Part shown: positions 54,091 to 63,224 of the stretch, piece after piece
Position numbering within the stretch: position 1 is the first letter of the stretch
Layout of the letters: every line of letters starts with the position of its first letter
DNA from: JABDGM01 sp046349975
GTDB lineage: Bacteria > Planctomycetota > Planctomycetia > Pirellulales > Lacipirellulaceae
DNA length: 64,000 bases
Direction: 5' to 3'
Assembly (NCBI GenBank): GCA_046349975.1
Contig: JAXMBH010000021.1
Location: 1-64,000, forward strand
Position numbers and translations under genes: made by a program
The notes under the pieces: model-generated
The model's database searches: none
Seen by the model: only the letters and a program-made list of their open reading frames with translations
Told to the model about the DNA's origin: nothing

Positions 54091-55455
54091 ATGGATGACT
54101 CTTCCCAATTGGTTGGCAAGCCGCACCCGGGCACGCGTGGCGGTGGGGTTCCACTGAAGGACCCGCTGCCGATGGTGCTGCATGTGCCGACGGCGCCGCA
54201 TCGGCCAGGCACTTCTTGTTCAGCTACCACGTTCACGCAGCAGCCGAGCGATCTGCCCCGGCCCAGTACGCTGGCTTCACATGAAGAGCTGCGAGCGCAC
54301 GCTGCGGGGCTTATTCGTGTTTTGAATGATGAGGGACAGGCCGAGGGCGCGTGGGAACCGCATCTCAATCCGCAGCAATTGCGGAGCGGACTGGAGATGA
54401 TGCTGCGGGCGCGGCACCTCGATGCGCGGATGATCGCCATGCAGCGGCAGGGGCGGTTGTCGTTCTACGTGTCTTCCAAGGGGGAAGAGGCCGCGGCCGT
54501 GGCGGGGGCTTCGGCCTTTCTGCACGATGATTTGTTGTTTCCAAGCTACCGTCAGCCGGGGCTCATGCTCGTGCGCGGGATGCCGATGGTGACGATGATT
54601 TGCCAGTCGATTGGCAACGTGGGCGACAACGCCCGCGGCCGGCAAATGCCGGTGCATTACAGCTGGCGGGCGGGCAACGTGGTGTCGATTTCGAGTCCGG
54701 TGGGCACACAGTTTCCTCAAGCGGTCGGCGCGGCGATGGCGTTTGCGTATCGCGGCGAGCGAAAAGTTGTGGGCACATGGATCGGCGATGGCACAGCGTC
54801 GCAAGGCGACTTTCATCACGCGCTCAACTTCGCCTCGGTGTTTCGGCCCCCCTGCGTGTTGCACGTGGTCGATAACCAATGGGCGATTAGTACGCATCGC
54901 AGCCTAGCCACCGGAGGAGCGACGTTCGCGGGGCGAGCGGAGGCGTATCGCTTACCGGGCCTGCGAGTCGATGGCAACGATTACTTGGCAGTTTACGCGG
55001 CAGAATCTTGGGCGACAGAGCGAGCAAGGCGCGGCGGCGGGCCGACGCTGATCGAACTCGTCACGTATCGGCGCGATGCGCACTCCACGAGCGATGACCC
55101 GTCGCAGTATCGGTCCGCCGAAGAGTCAGATCGCTGGCCGGGCGGTGACCCGATCGAAAGGCTGAAGCGCCATCTTGTGGCCATTGGAGAGTGGTCTGAG
55201 GAATCGCACGTCGAATTAAATAAGGCTTTGGAACGAGAAGCGGCGGCGGCGTTCGAGACGGCCGAGTCGTTTGGCACGACAGCCCGTGGATTGGGGCATA
55301 CTGCCGAGGCGATGTTTGAAGATGTGTATGTGACCATGCCGGCCCAACTGAAAGCGCAGCGAGATGAATTGCGTGGTGAGGTGAATGGGGCTCAGGGTGC
55401 CGACGAGCCTGCGATATTGCCGTTTGAGGATGTTGTGTTGAAGTTGGCCGGCTAA
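54091..55455 (+). CDS. bkdA: Branched-chain 2-oxoacid dehydrogenase E1 alpha subunit
   Basis: The TPP-binding motif is WIGDGTASQGDFHHALNFAS ending at VVDNQWAIST. FYVSSKGEEAAAVAGASAFL and DDLLFPSYRQPG are characteristic of the branched-chain E1 alpha rather than the pyruvate enzyme. The phosphorylation-loop-like YRRDAHSTSDDPSQYR is also present. The N-terminus carries about 70 residues of Pro/Gly-rich extension. Paired with E1 beta 82 bp downstream, it decarboxylates 2-oxoacids and passes the acyl group to E2. Confidence 0.9.
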   Translation: MDDSSQLVGKPHPGTRGGGVPLKDPLPMVLHVPTAPHRPGTSCSATTFTQQPSDLPRPSTLASHEELRAHAAGLIRVLNDEGQAEGAWEPHLNPQQLRSGLEMMLRARHLDARMIAMQRQGRLSFYVSSKGEEAAAVAGASAFLHDDLLFPSYRQPGLMLVRGMPMVTMICQSIGNVGDNARGRQMPVHYSWRAGNVVSISSPVGTQFPQAVGAAMAFAYRGERKVVGTWIGDGTASQGDFHHALNFASVFRPPCVLHVVDNQWAISTHRSLATGGATFAGRAEAYRLPGLRVDGNDYLAVYAAESWATERARRGGGPTLIELVTYRRDAHSTSDDPSQYRSAEESDRWPGGDPIERLKRHLVAIGEWSEESHVELNKALEREAAAAFETAESFGTTARGLGHTAEAMFEDVYVTMPAQLKAQRDELRGEVNGAQGADEPAILPFEDVVLKLAG

Positions 55456-55536
55456 GTTTTGGATTAGTTGAAATGTAATTCACCCGACCGCTACAGCGGC
55501 CTCGGCGACCCCTGACTTCTGCCCCTGACCTCTCCC

Positions 55537-56547
55537 ATGTCGACGATGAACATCATTCAAGCGGTGCGATCGGCGCTCGATGTGATGCTCGAGCGCGACC
55601 CGAGCGTGTGCGTGTTCGGCGAGGACGTGGGCTACTTCGGCGGCGTGTTTCGCGCTACGCAAGGGCTGCAGCAGAAATTCGGGGCGACGCGCGTGTTCGA
55701 TACGCCGCTGGCGGAAGGTGGAATCATCGGCGTGGCGATTGGTATGGGTCTCAACGGGCTGCGGCCGGTGCCGGAGATTCAGTTCTCGGATTACATGTAC
55801 CCCGCGTTCGACCAGATCACGAACGAGCTGGCGAAGCTGCGATATCGCAGCGGCGGCGAGTGGACCGCGCCGGTGACAATTCGCACGCCCAGCGGCGGCG
55901 GGATTCGTGGCGGGTTGTTTCATAGCCAGTCGCCTGAGGCATACTACACGCATACGCCCGGATTGTGCGTGGTGATGCCCTCGAATCCGCGCGATGCCAA
56001 GGGACTCCTCATCAGCAGCATCGAGAGTGATGATCCGGTCGTGTTCTTTGAGCCGAAGCGGTTGTATCGCGGGGCGTTCGATGGCGACGCCGAAAGCGTG
56101 CCGCCGTGGCGCGATCAGCCCGAGGCCGATGTGCCGGATGAGTACTATCGGACGCCGCTCGGCAAAGCCCAAATTGTACGGCCTGGCGAAGAAGTCACCG
56201 TGATTGCCTGGGGCACTATGGTGCATGTCGCACGGGCGGCAATCAAGCAAGCGAACATAGATGCTGAGTTGATTGATCTGCGAACACTGGTGCCGCTCGA
56301 TCTTGCGGCCATCACAACCTCGGTCGAGAAGACGGGGCGATGCATCGTCGTGCACGAAGCGCCGCGAACTTGCGGCTTCGGCGCGGAAATTGTTGCGCTG
56401 ATCCAAGAGCATTGTTTTTGGGGCCTCGAATCGCCCGTGCTGCGAGTCGCGGGGTGGGACACACCGTACCCGCATGGCCAGGAGTGGGATTATTTGCCGA
56501 ACCGCGAGCGCGTTATCGGGGCGATGCGGGCGGCGGTGGCGGCGTGA
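55537..56547 (+). CDS. bkdB: Branched-chain 2-oxoacid dehydrogenase E1 beta subunit
   Basis: The product (336 residues) has the E1 beta family blocks: VCVFGEDVGYFGGVFRATQG, DTPLAEGGIIGVAIGMGLNG and SDYMYPAFDQITNELAKLRY, then VVFFEPKRLYRGA. The GEDVGYFGGVFR form is typical of branched-chain rather than pyruvate E1 beta. The C-terminal transketolase domain (CIVVHEAPRTCGFGAEIVAL) is complete. A pyrimidine-rich tract without Shine-Dalgarno precedes ATG 55537, similar to that before flhB. Confidence 0.92.
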   Translation: MSTMNIIQAVRSALDVMLERDPSVCVFGEDVGYFGGVFRATQGLQQKFGATRVFDTPLAEGGIIGVAIGMGLNGLRPVPEIQFSDYMYPAFDQITNELAKLRYRSGGEWTAPVTIRTPSGGGIRGGLFHSQSPEAYYTHTPGLCVVMPSNPRDAKGLLISSIESDDPVVFFEPKRLYRGAFDGDAESVPPWRDQPEADVPDEYYRTPLGKAQIVRPGEEVTVIAWGTMVHVARAAIKQANIDAELIDLRTLVPLDLAAITTSVEKTGRCIVVHEAPRTCGFGAEIVALIQEHCFWGLESPVLRVAGWDTPYPHGQEWDYLPNRERVIGAMRAAVAA

Positions 56548-56723
56548 GGGAAGTCGCAAAGGCGCCAGGCCGCAAAAGCAAGAATACGAATTTGCCGCGC
56601 GAGTCCGCTTCACGGCGGTAACGCACCAGCGAAAGAGGCTGTGGGTTCGCCGTAAGAATCCGACAGTGATTTATTAGCGATGGCTAGCGCTCGTTTGCGT
56701 CTCATCGATCGTCGAGAATCATC

Positions 56724-57980
56724 ATGCAAAGCATTGCTTTTAAGTTGCCGGATTTGGGAGAAGGCGTCGTCGAGGCCGAGATCGTGGCTTGGCATGTGAA
56801 GCCGGGCGAAGAGGTGCGCGTCGATCAGCCGCTGGTGGACGTGATGACCGACAAGGCGACGGTGACAATACCGAGCGGGTTCGTCGGCCGTGTCGTGCGG
56901 CGGCATGGGGATGTCGGAGACGTTGTGGCTGTGGGGGCGGAGTTAGTGAGTTTTGATACGGCGCCGGTTGTGAAAGAGAGTGAGCGGGGACGAGCGGGAG
57001 ATAAGGAGCCTGTGGTCGATAGGGGCGCGGCTTGTTTGCCGATTTCGTTGGGCACGCCGAATGGGAATGGAACGACTGCCGTAGTGCAGCGGGCGGTTAG
57101 TGCGCCCACGGCGCCGATCGCCCCGCCGCAGGCCAGCCCGGCGGTGCGGCGACGCGCGCGGGAGCTGCATGTCGACTTGCAGCATGTGCATGGCTCTGGG
57201 CCGAACGGGCGGATTACGCACGCGGATGTCGACGTGCATTTGCGCAGCGAGGTCGCGCCGAGCGGGCCGCGGCGAACGGCAGGATCGCATACGACTGAAA
57301 TCCAGATGGTCGGCATGCGGCGGCGGATTGCTGAGAAGATGGTGGTGAGCAATACGCAGATCCCGCACTTCTCATACATTGAAGAGGTCGACATTACGGA
57401 GCTTGAAGCGCTCCGGGAGCATCTCAACGCAAATCGGACGGACGGCCAACCAAAGCTGACTTACTTGCCATTCGTAATGCTATCGGTTTCAAGAGCTTTG
57501 GCACGCTTTCCGGAGCTCAATGCCCATTATGATGTGAAGCGCGAAGTCATCACCCGCTACGAAGCGGTGCACCTCGGCGTGGCAACGCAAACTGACCGCG
57601 GCCTGTGCGTGCCGGTCGTGCAACATTTAGAGGCAATGGACTTGTGGCAAGCTGCTCGCGAGATGCGGCGGATCACCGAGTCGGCGCGGAATCATTCGAT
57701 TTCCCGCGATGACCTCGGCGGTTCAACGTTCACGATTACAAGCCTCGGCCGGTTCGGTGGCATCGCAGCAACGCCGATCATCAATCATCCGGAGGTCGGG
57801 ATTCTCGGAGTTAACAAGGCGACGGACCGGCCGGTCGTTCGAAACGGGCAAATCGTTATACGACGGATCATGCATTTGTCGGCGTCGTTCGACCATCGCG
57901 TGGTGGATGGCGCGGACGGGGCGACGTTCATTCAGTGCGTGAAGGATTACTTGGAGTACCCGGCGACGATTTTCATTTAA
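56724..57980 (+). CDS. Dihydrolipoamide acyltransferase (E2) of a 2-oxoacid dehydrogenase
   Basis: Domains in order: lipoyl domain (1-80) with the lipoyl lysine in VDVMTDKATVTIPSG; a Gly/Ala linker; a peripheral subunit-binding domain (about 137-172: SPAVRRRARELHVDLQHVHG, SGPNGRITHADV); and the catalytic acyltransferase domain ending in SASFDHRVVDGADGATFIQ with the H-x3-D-G motif. There is one lipoyl domain, as in branched-chain E2. The E3 gene is not in the window. Spacing after E1 beta is 176 bp. Confidence 0.92.
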   Translation: MQSIAFKLPDLGEGVVEAEIVAWHVKPGEEVRVDQPLVDVMTDKATVTIPSGFVGRVVRRHGDVGDVVAVGAELVSFDTAPVVKESERGRAGDKEPVVDRGAACLPISLGTPNGNGTTAVVQRAVSAPTAPIAPPQASPAVRRRARELHVDLQHVHGSGPNGRITHADVDVHLRSEVAPSGPRRTAGSHTTEIQMVGMRRRIAEKMVVSNTQIPHFSYIEEVDITELEALREHLNANRTDGQPKLTYLPFVMLSVSRALARFPELNAHYDVKREVITRYEAVHLGVATQTDRGLCVPVVQHLEAMDLWQAAREMRRITESARNHSISRDDLGGSTFTITSLGRFGGIAATPIINHPEVGILGVNKATDRPVVRNGQIVIRRIMHLSASFDHRVVDGADGATFIQCVKDYLEYPATIFI

Positions 57981-58094
57981 TGCTCCGGCGGGAATCACGA
58001 CCGGCGGTCGCGGCTTTCTGGCCGAGAAATTCGCCGATTTGACCGGGGCTGCATAATTCACCGTGGCGCTGCAGTCGCGCTTAGGAGGCGAATT

Positions 58095-59108
58095 ATGCTC
58101 AGGTACCAGTTTTTTCCGACACACGATGCGGAAGGTCATTCCGAACAAGAAGCCGGCCGGCCCCGTCCGGCGGCAAGGCCGACGGCGCGTGACGCCGATC
58201 TTCTCGATGCCTACTCGCAGGCTGTGATTCATGTTGTGGAAACGGTGTCGCCGGCGGTGATCAGCATCACCGGTCGCGACGCTAATGGCCGCGGCGGCAG
58301 TGGCTCCGGGTTCATCGTAACGCCCGACGGGTATGCGATTACGAACAGTCACGTCATCGACGACCGGCTGCAGCTCGAGGCCGAAACGACCGATGGCGAT
58401 CGGCTGCGGGCGGAACTGGTGGGTGATGATCCAGCGACCGATCTGGCGATCGTGCGGTTGTCCTCGAATGGACTGCCGTTTGCGAAGCTGGGCGACAGCG
58501 AGGCACTGCGGGTGGGGCAACTTGTGATCGCGATGGGCAGCCCGTTGGGATTGCAGTCGACGGTGTCGACGGGCGTGGTGAGCGCGCTGGGCCGGAGTAT
58601 GCGAGCGCGCGACGGGCGGCTGATCGAGAACATCGTGCAGCACGCCGCGCCGATCAATCCGGGCAATTCCGGCGGGCCACTGGTGGATTCTCGTGGGCTC
58701 GTCGTCGGCATCAACACAGCAATCATCGCCATGACGCAGGGATTGGGCTTTGCCATTCCAGCGAACACGGCCGAGTGGGTGCTGCAAGAGATCCTCACGC
58801 ACGGCGGCGTGCGACGTCGGCAGCTCGGCATCGCGGCGAACGTTACGCGGTTGCCGCGGGCGCTCGTGCGCGCGCTCGATTTGCTGGCTGATTATGGCGT
58901 CGAAGTGCGTGAGGTGGCGCCGCGGAGCGTGGCAGAGCTCGCCGGCATTCGGCCGGATGACATTATTGTTGCGTTGGCTGGGCGATTGGTCACATCGATC
59001 GACGATCTGCACCGGCTGCTGATGACGATCCCGGCGGATCAAGGATTTGAGCTGACGGTTGTGCGCGGCGAAGCGCTGCGGACAGTGCACGTGCCGGCGG
59101 TCGCGTAA
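58095..59108 (+). CDS. HtrA/DegP-like serine protease with one PDZ domain
   Basis: Trypsin-like triad: His in YAITNSHVIDD, Asp in DDPATDLAIVRLSS, Ser in INPGNSGGPLVDSRG. A PDZ domain follows (about 245-337: GVEVREVAPRSVAELAGIRP to LLMTIPADQGFELTVVRG). No signal peptide or membrane segment is visible in the first 40 residues, which are charged, so the enzyme may be cytoplasmic. GGAGG lies 8 nt before ATG 58095. It would degrade or hold misfolded proteins. Confidence 0.93.
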   Translation: MLRYQFFPTHDAEGHSEQEAGRPRPAARPTARDADLLDAYSQAVIHVVETVSPAVISITGRDANGRGGSGSGFIVTPDGYAITNSHVIDDRLQLEAETTDGDRLRAELVGDDPATDLAIVRLSSNGLPFAKLGDSEALRVGQLVIAMGSPLGLQSTVSTGVVSALGRSMRARDGRLIENIVQHAAPINPGNSGGPLVDSRGLVVGINTAIIAMTQGLGFAIPANTAEWVLQEILTHGGVRRRQLGIAANVTRLPRALVRALDLLADYGVEVREVAPRSVAELAGIRPDDIIVALAGRLVTSIDDLHRLLMTIPADQGFELTVVRGEALRTVHVPAVA

Positions 59109-59202
59109 CAGAGCCGATAGTGCGATTCGTAAAATAGAGGCTGATTTTGCATATACGGCTCATGGGCTATAACGGTGTTGAGCAATCGACACGGAGACAT
59201 CT

Positions 59203-59385
59203 ATGGCTAGTTTTTCGGAGGTCGTCGAGGCAGCGAACAAACTGTCGACGGATGAGCAGGAGACTCTGCTCGAAATTCTTGGTCACCGCCTCGTCGAACG
59301 CAAACGGGCGGAACTAGCGAGAGATATCGAAAAGGCGCAGGCTGTTCGAAGTGCTGGAACTGCTGGCAGCCAATGCGTTCGATAG
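59203..59385 (+). pseudogene. Truncated antitoxin-like gene (RelB/YefM-like partner)
   Basis: MASFSEVVEAANKLSTDEQE and TLLEILGHRLVERKRAELAR match the N-terminal half of small antitoxins that pair with RelE/YafQ-type toxins. After EKAQ the frame reads through unrelated-frame DNA to a stop at 59385, so the toxin-binding C-terminus is missing. ATG 59203 has GGAGAC upstream. It appears to be a deletion remnant joined directly to a toxin remnant (59351-59539). Confidence 0.6.
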
Positions 59386-59539
59386 CCGTATCAAGACACA
59401 TAAACTGACGGGAGACCTCAAGAGTGCGTGGGCCTGCAGCGCAGGCTATGACCTCAGGATTCTCTTCCAGTTCGTGCAACACGAAGGCGCCGAAGCGATG
59501 CTGCTGGCGACTATAGGTACGCATGACGAAGTCTATTAG
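59351..59539 (+). pseudogene. RelE/YafQ-family toxin remnant lacking its N-terminus
   Basis: The frame encodes VLELLAANAFDSRIKTHKLT, then GDLKSAWACSAGYDLRILFQ and LLATIGTHDEVY, which is the C-terminal two-thirds of a RelE/StbE-type mRNA interferase including the IGTHDEVY end. The first 35-40 residues and its start are absent; it lies in a different frame from, and overlaps, the antitoxin remnant. It cannot encode a complete toxin. Confidence 0.7.
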
Positions 59540-59555
59540 ACTACAAACGCTTAAT

Positions 59556-60008
59556 TCAATTATTCTTCTTTGCTTGGCCGCTGCCACTGTCTATGCCGGA
59601 TGCTGGCTTCACACTTTCGTCTTTCTTCGCCCCGAAGCCGCCGAAGAGGTTGCCCAGGTTCGGCAGGCTGAGGCCGCCGGCGGGGGCGTCGGGGTCTTCG
59701 GGCGGGGCGACTTCGATGTGGGTCATGTCGAGTTGGGCATTGAGCCAGAGTTCGTCACTTTGGCGGGCGACGTCGGCATTAAGGCCCCGGAACCACGTCA
59801 TAAAGGGCATCTGGTAGTCGGCGGGGATGACGGTGAGGAGAAAGCGGTTTTCGGTGGGTGGGGCGGTGGAGGCCCAGAGCTGGCGGGTGTTAGGGACTGG
59901 GAGCACGCCCGCTGAAGCGGGCTCGCCCGGCACTTGCTCGTTGGGCGGGAAGCAGTTCGGCGTTGTTCGAGCGCGCTGGGGGCTCGCCTGCGGCTCGACC
60001 CCAGGCAC
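59556..60008 (-). pseudogene. Frameshifted C-terminal part of the large secreted protein
   Basis: This frame begins in repeat DNA (MPGVEPQASPQ) and then encodes a normal-looking protein end: RQLWASTAPPTENRFLLTVI, PADYQMPFMTWFRGLNADVA, SDELWLNAQLDMTHIEVAPP, with a low-complexity tail. It appears to be the proper C-terminus of the gene at 59890-62631, separated from it by a frameshift within the GC-rich hairpin DNA at about 59905-60022. It could be translated only by frameshifting. Confidence 0.65.
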
Positions 60009-62631
60009 CCTCCGGTGCGAGGGGATCTACTAATACGTACTGGCCGCCGAGGGGGCATTTGAATTTGCCGCCCGCGAGGTCTTCGCCGAGCGAGCGGGCC
60101 TGATCGGCGGGCACGTGCAGTTGCGTGGTGAGTGAGTTCATAAAGCGGCTGGCGCTGGCGGAGGTGTCGCGGGCGCGTTTGTAGCCAAGGCCATTGACCG
60201 TCGTCGCAATTTGCTTATTGGTGAGGTCGTCGATGTGGAGGCGGATTTGGGCTGGGCGTACGGCGTCGACGATCGCGAGTTGGCGGCCAACTTCGAGCAG
60301 TACTTCGCGTTTGAATGAGAAGAGGAAGAAGTCGTCGGCGCGGCGGAACCAGAGATTAAACAGGCCGCCGATGCCGTTGGTGCGGGCGATGCCATCCGCA
60401 TCGAGCGGTCCGGAAGGTTGGCCGAGGAAGCGGTCGATGAGGTGCGGCCGGGGCCAGCCGCCAATGTACGCGCTAATTGAATCCAGGATCGAGCCGGCGG
60501 GCTGCACGTCGCCCTGGCGCACGATGAGCGGTGTGCGGAAGTCGCGGATGCCGCCGAAGAGGTGCACCGGGTCGCCGAGCGCGCCGAGGACGATTTCGAG
60601 GGAGATGGCATCGCCGGCAATTGGTGCGACGCGATTGGTTTGGGCTTCGCCCAGCATGGCCGGCCACTTGGCGACGGGCATTTGCGAATAGCGCGTGACG
60701 CGAACATCGGCCGTGATGCGATCCCACTCTTTGCGAACTGGGGACTCAGTGCGTTTGAGCGCGAAGCATACCGGTGCGAAGCTGCCGACAGAGGACTGCA
60801 AGTCTTGTTGGAAGCGCGCTAGCCGGCGGGCTTCGGCGGGCGTGATACGGTCGACAGGCATGTCGGGGATGGGCGTCATCCAGCCGGCTTCGCCGCGAAG
60901 GTTGTCGCGGTAAGTCACGGTATTTAGGCCGGCCTCATCCTGCCCTCTCCCGGAGGGCGAGGGGTCTTTGTTGGCTGCTTCTGCTTTCGTGGGCACGACG
61001 ACTTCTAACTTGCTCCCGTCGAAACGCTGGCCGAAGCCGGCCGGCAGGAGTTCGCCCGCAATCAAATCATCGATGGACTTTGCCGGCTGGTCCTCGGCGG
61101 CAGCGGCGAGTTGCGCGAGACGCAGCGCGCGCATCTCGCCAATCGAGCGCAGCCGGCGGTCGAGTTCGACACGATAATGTGGACTGGCCAAATTTTGCAG
61201 AAACGCGGCCGGGGCGAAGACAAAGATCGTGTCCTCGCGCGTGAGCGGCATTGACTGGCGGCATTCCTGGAAGTCGGCGGTCGCGGCAAGCGAACGCTGC
61301 CCTGCCCCCGCTTCGAAAAATCGTTCGATCAGCGCCCGGCTGGTTGCCACGAGGTGAAAATCGCCGTCGATTGCGTAATACGAACGCAGGCGGCCATCCG
61401 GCGTGTGGATATACGACACCTCGTGGCCGGCGATCTTGACCGTCTCTTCGACGGCATCGGCGTGTTTGGTTTTGGCATCTTGGCGTTGATTACTCAGGCT
61501 GCGGTTGAGCAATGCGCTATTGTTCGCTTGAAAGAGGATGCCCATGGCGGCGCCGTCGCGAAGATAGGCGTCGAGGCCAATGAAAGCGACGTCGTTGACG
61601 ACGGTCGGACCCATCACGCGACCAATTTTACTTTCACCGACGGCGATTTGTTGTTGAAAGCGCTGGCTGATGTGCCGTTCGACGCTCTCGACAACGAGCA
61701 TGTTGCCGAGGTCGCCCTTCCAGTAGCGCGAGAAGTCGCGGAACCAAAGATAGTTCGTGAAGTTGCCGAACCGCATATAGAAGCACTCTTCGGGAACATG
61801 GGCCGCGAGTGGCTCCACGCCCGGGGGAAGAGCGGAAGGGGGAATGGGGAGTTCACCGGGAGGACGCGCCGGCTGGGCTGCCACGACGGAAGCGGCGGGT
61901 AGCGGGATCATGCCGGCGTCGCCGGTGTTTTGCGGGCCAGCGAGGAGTTCGCGTTCGACTCGGGTTTGATAGGCTTCGTTGGCCATGAGCTGCGAGATCC
62001 AAGGCGCGCCGATGCCGAAGCGTTGGAAGAGGTAGCGTTTCGGTTCGGGCATAGGCCGGTTGAGGCGGCGAGCCCAGGTGGCGGTGAGATAGTTCTCGAC
62101 GACAATGGGATACTCAGCCTGGCGGAAGACCTGCGAGTAGCGGTCGGCGGTGGCTTCCCACCAGGCTGCCAGCAGCTCATTGAACTCCTCGGCATTATCC
62201 TCCGCCGTGACACTGATTTTTTGCGGTGCAGGCGTGTAAGCGACGAGGTCGAGCGGCTCGTCGCCGCGGTACATGAAAATGAACGTCACTCGCAGCGGCG
62301 TTTCGATGCCGAGAAAACTCCGCAGGATCCGGCGCGCGGAGCTGTTTTTCATCACCGGGTAGAGCACGCGGTTTTGCGTGTCGGTGATGGCGAAGCGGTC
62401 GTCCATGGCCGGCGCAGACGAAACGCCGGGCGGCAGATCGATCGTCACGCGCCCGATGCCGAAGGGCTGGCCGCGGTATGCCTGGACCTGAACGGCAGCT
62501 GGGGCGATTGATACGAAGATCAATGAAACCGCTACGACGCAGGTAATTAGCGTCGCTCTGCTGCGCATACGGCGAATTGCTTGGATGCCGGTGGACAACC
62601 TGGCAGGAACTCGTCGAATATGAGCGGTCAT
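59890..62631 (-). CDS. Large secreted planctomycete protein, C-terminus displaced by repeat DNA
   Basis: ATG 62631 with GGAG 6 nt upstream begins a product with a signal segment (MRSRATLITCVVAVSLIFVS, residues 22-41) and no recognised enzyme motif. Blocks include PEECFYMRFGNFTNYLWFRD, DGDFHLVATSRALIERFFEA and PLTREDTIFVFAPAAFLQNL. Natural coding quality ends at KFKCPLGGQYVLVDP (about 870); the last 45 residues (APEGAWGRAAGEPPARSNNA) read repeat DNA. An in-frame low-complexity insert (NKDPSPSGRGQDEAG) lies at about 60937-60981. Function is unknown. Confidence 0.7.
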   Translation of the reverse strand: MTAHIRRVPARLSTGIQAIRRMRSRATLITCVVAVSLIFVSIAPAAVQVQAYRGQPFGIGRVTIDLPPGVSSAPAMDDRFAITDTQNRVLYPVMKNSSARRILRSFLGIETPLRVTFIFMYRGDEPLDLVAYTPAPQKISVTAEDNAEEFNELLAAWWEATADRYSQVFRQAEYPIVVENYLTATWARRLNRPMPEPKRYLFQRFGIGAPWISQLMANEAYQTRVERELLAGPQNTGDAGMIPLPAASVVAAQPARPPGELPIPPSALPPGVEPLAAHVPEECFYMRFGNFTNYLWFRDFSRYWKGDLGNMLVVESVERHISQRFQQQIAVGESKIGRVMGPTVVNDVAFIGLDAYLRDGAAMGILFQANNSALLNRSLSNQRQDAKTKHADAVEETVKIAGHEVSYIHTPDGRLRSYYAIDGDFHLVATSRALIERFFEAGAGQRSLAATADFQECRQSMPLTREDTIFVFAPAAFLQNLASPHYRVELDRRLRSIGEMRALRLAQLAAAAEDQPAKSIDDLIAGELLPAGFGQRFDGSKLEVVVPTKAEAANKDPSPSGRGQDEAGLNTVTYRDNLRGEAGWMTPIPDMPVDRITPAEARRLARFQQDLQSSVGSFAPVCFALKRTESPVRKEWDRITADVRVTRYSQMPVAKWPAMLGEAQTNRVAPIAGDAISLEIVLGALGDPVHLFGGIRDFRTPLIVRQGDVQPAGSILDSISAYIGGWPRPHLIDRFLGQPSGPLDADGIARTNGIGGLFNLWFRRADDFFLFSFKREVLLEVGRQLAIVDAVRPAQIRLHIDDLTNKQIATTVNGLGYKRARDTSASASRFMNSLTTQLHVPADQARSLGEDLAGGKFKCPLGGQYVLVDPLAPEGAWGRAAGEPPARSNNAELLPAQRASAGRARFSGRAPSP
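59905..60022. repeat. GC-rich hairpin repeats causing a frameshift
   Basis: Stems: CCCGCT/AGCGGG (59908-59921), CTGGGG/CCCCAG (59976-60004) and GCACC/GGTGC (60005-60018). The segment separates the two halves of the minus-strand gene and carries the frame change. Its texture matches intergenic repeats elsewhere in the window. Confidence 0.65.
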
Positions 62632-62945
62632 CGTGGGCTCCGATCTGCGGAAGGCGGCCGAATGGCAAGGATTCCATGCTATCTCGGCAGAAACGACCGT
62701 GGCAAGTATGCGGGAGTTGGCAGTCGGTTGATCGAGCTAGGCAAGCGGGGCGGCGAACACAACATGGAGGCCCGATGCGAATTGATTTTGTGCACGCTAA
62801 ATTTCGCCATCACAGCCGAAGGCTCGCAGTTGCTGCAATCGCCGGGCCAAACACTTTTCGCAACTGCTGTGCTGTGCGACAATTACGGGATCGTCGACCG
62901 TATCGCGCCCTTTGGCCGTTTGACCCGAGTCTCAACTGACTTCGC
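62632..62945. other. Spacer between divergent genes
   Basis: This 314-bp spacer has open frames on the + strand (for example 62577-62939), but they overlap the minus-strand gene's start and have no family features. I see no operator or hairpin of note. Confidence 0.4.
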
Positions 62946-63224
62946 ATGAGCAGTTCAATCGAAAGTGACGGCACACCGAACCGCACGATGGTGCTGCCGC
63001 GGTTCACCATCCGCGCCCTGCTCGCAATGTTGACGCTCGGGGCAGTCGCGTCGGTTGTCGTCGGCATGGCCTATCGCGGCCAAACTTGGGCTTGGGGATT
63101 CAGCATCGGGTTGCTGAGTCTGGGAGTCATTGCCTTGGTGCATGCCGCATGGTTCGGAATCGTGTGGTTGTTTCTCCAGTTGCCATCGGTGAGTCGCGAA
63201 ACCGGGGAGAGCGCAAGCGAATGA
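62946..63224 (+). CDS. Small membrane protein with FTIRALL N-terminal segment
   Basis: The product has 92 residues with two hydrophobic segments: FTIRALLAMLTLGAVASVVV (about 19-38) and FSIGLLSLGVIALVHAAWFG (about 50-69). The N-terminal motif resembles those of 31219-31620 and 31751-32002. Its TGA overlaps the ATG of the next gene (ATGA at 63221), so the two are translationally coupled and probably function together. Function is unknown. Confidence 0.65.
   Translation: MSSSIESDGTPNRTMVLPRFTIRALLAMLTLGAVASVVVGMAYRGQTWAWGFSIGLLSLGVIALVHAAWFGIVWLFLQLPSVSRETGESASE

Noticed and set aside
62577..62949. Plus-strand frames in the spacer before the small membrane gene.
   Set aside because: They overlap the 5' end of the minus-strand gene, have no good start signal and no recognisable features.
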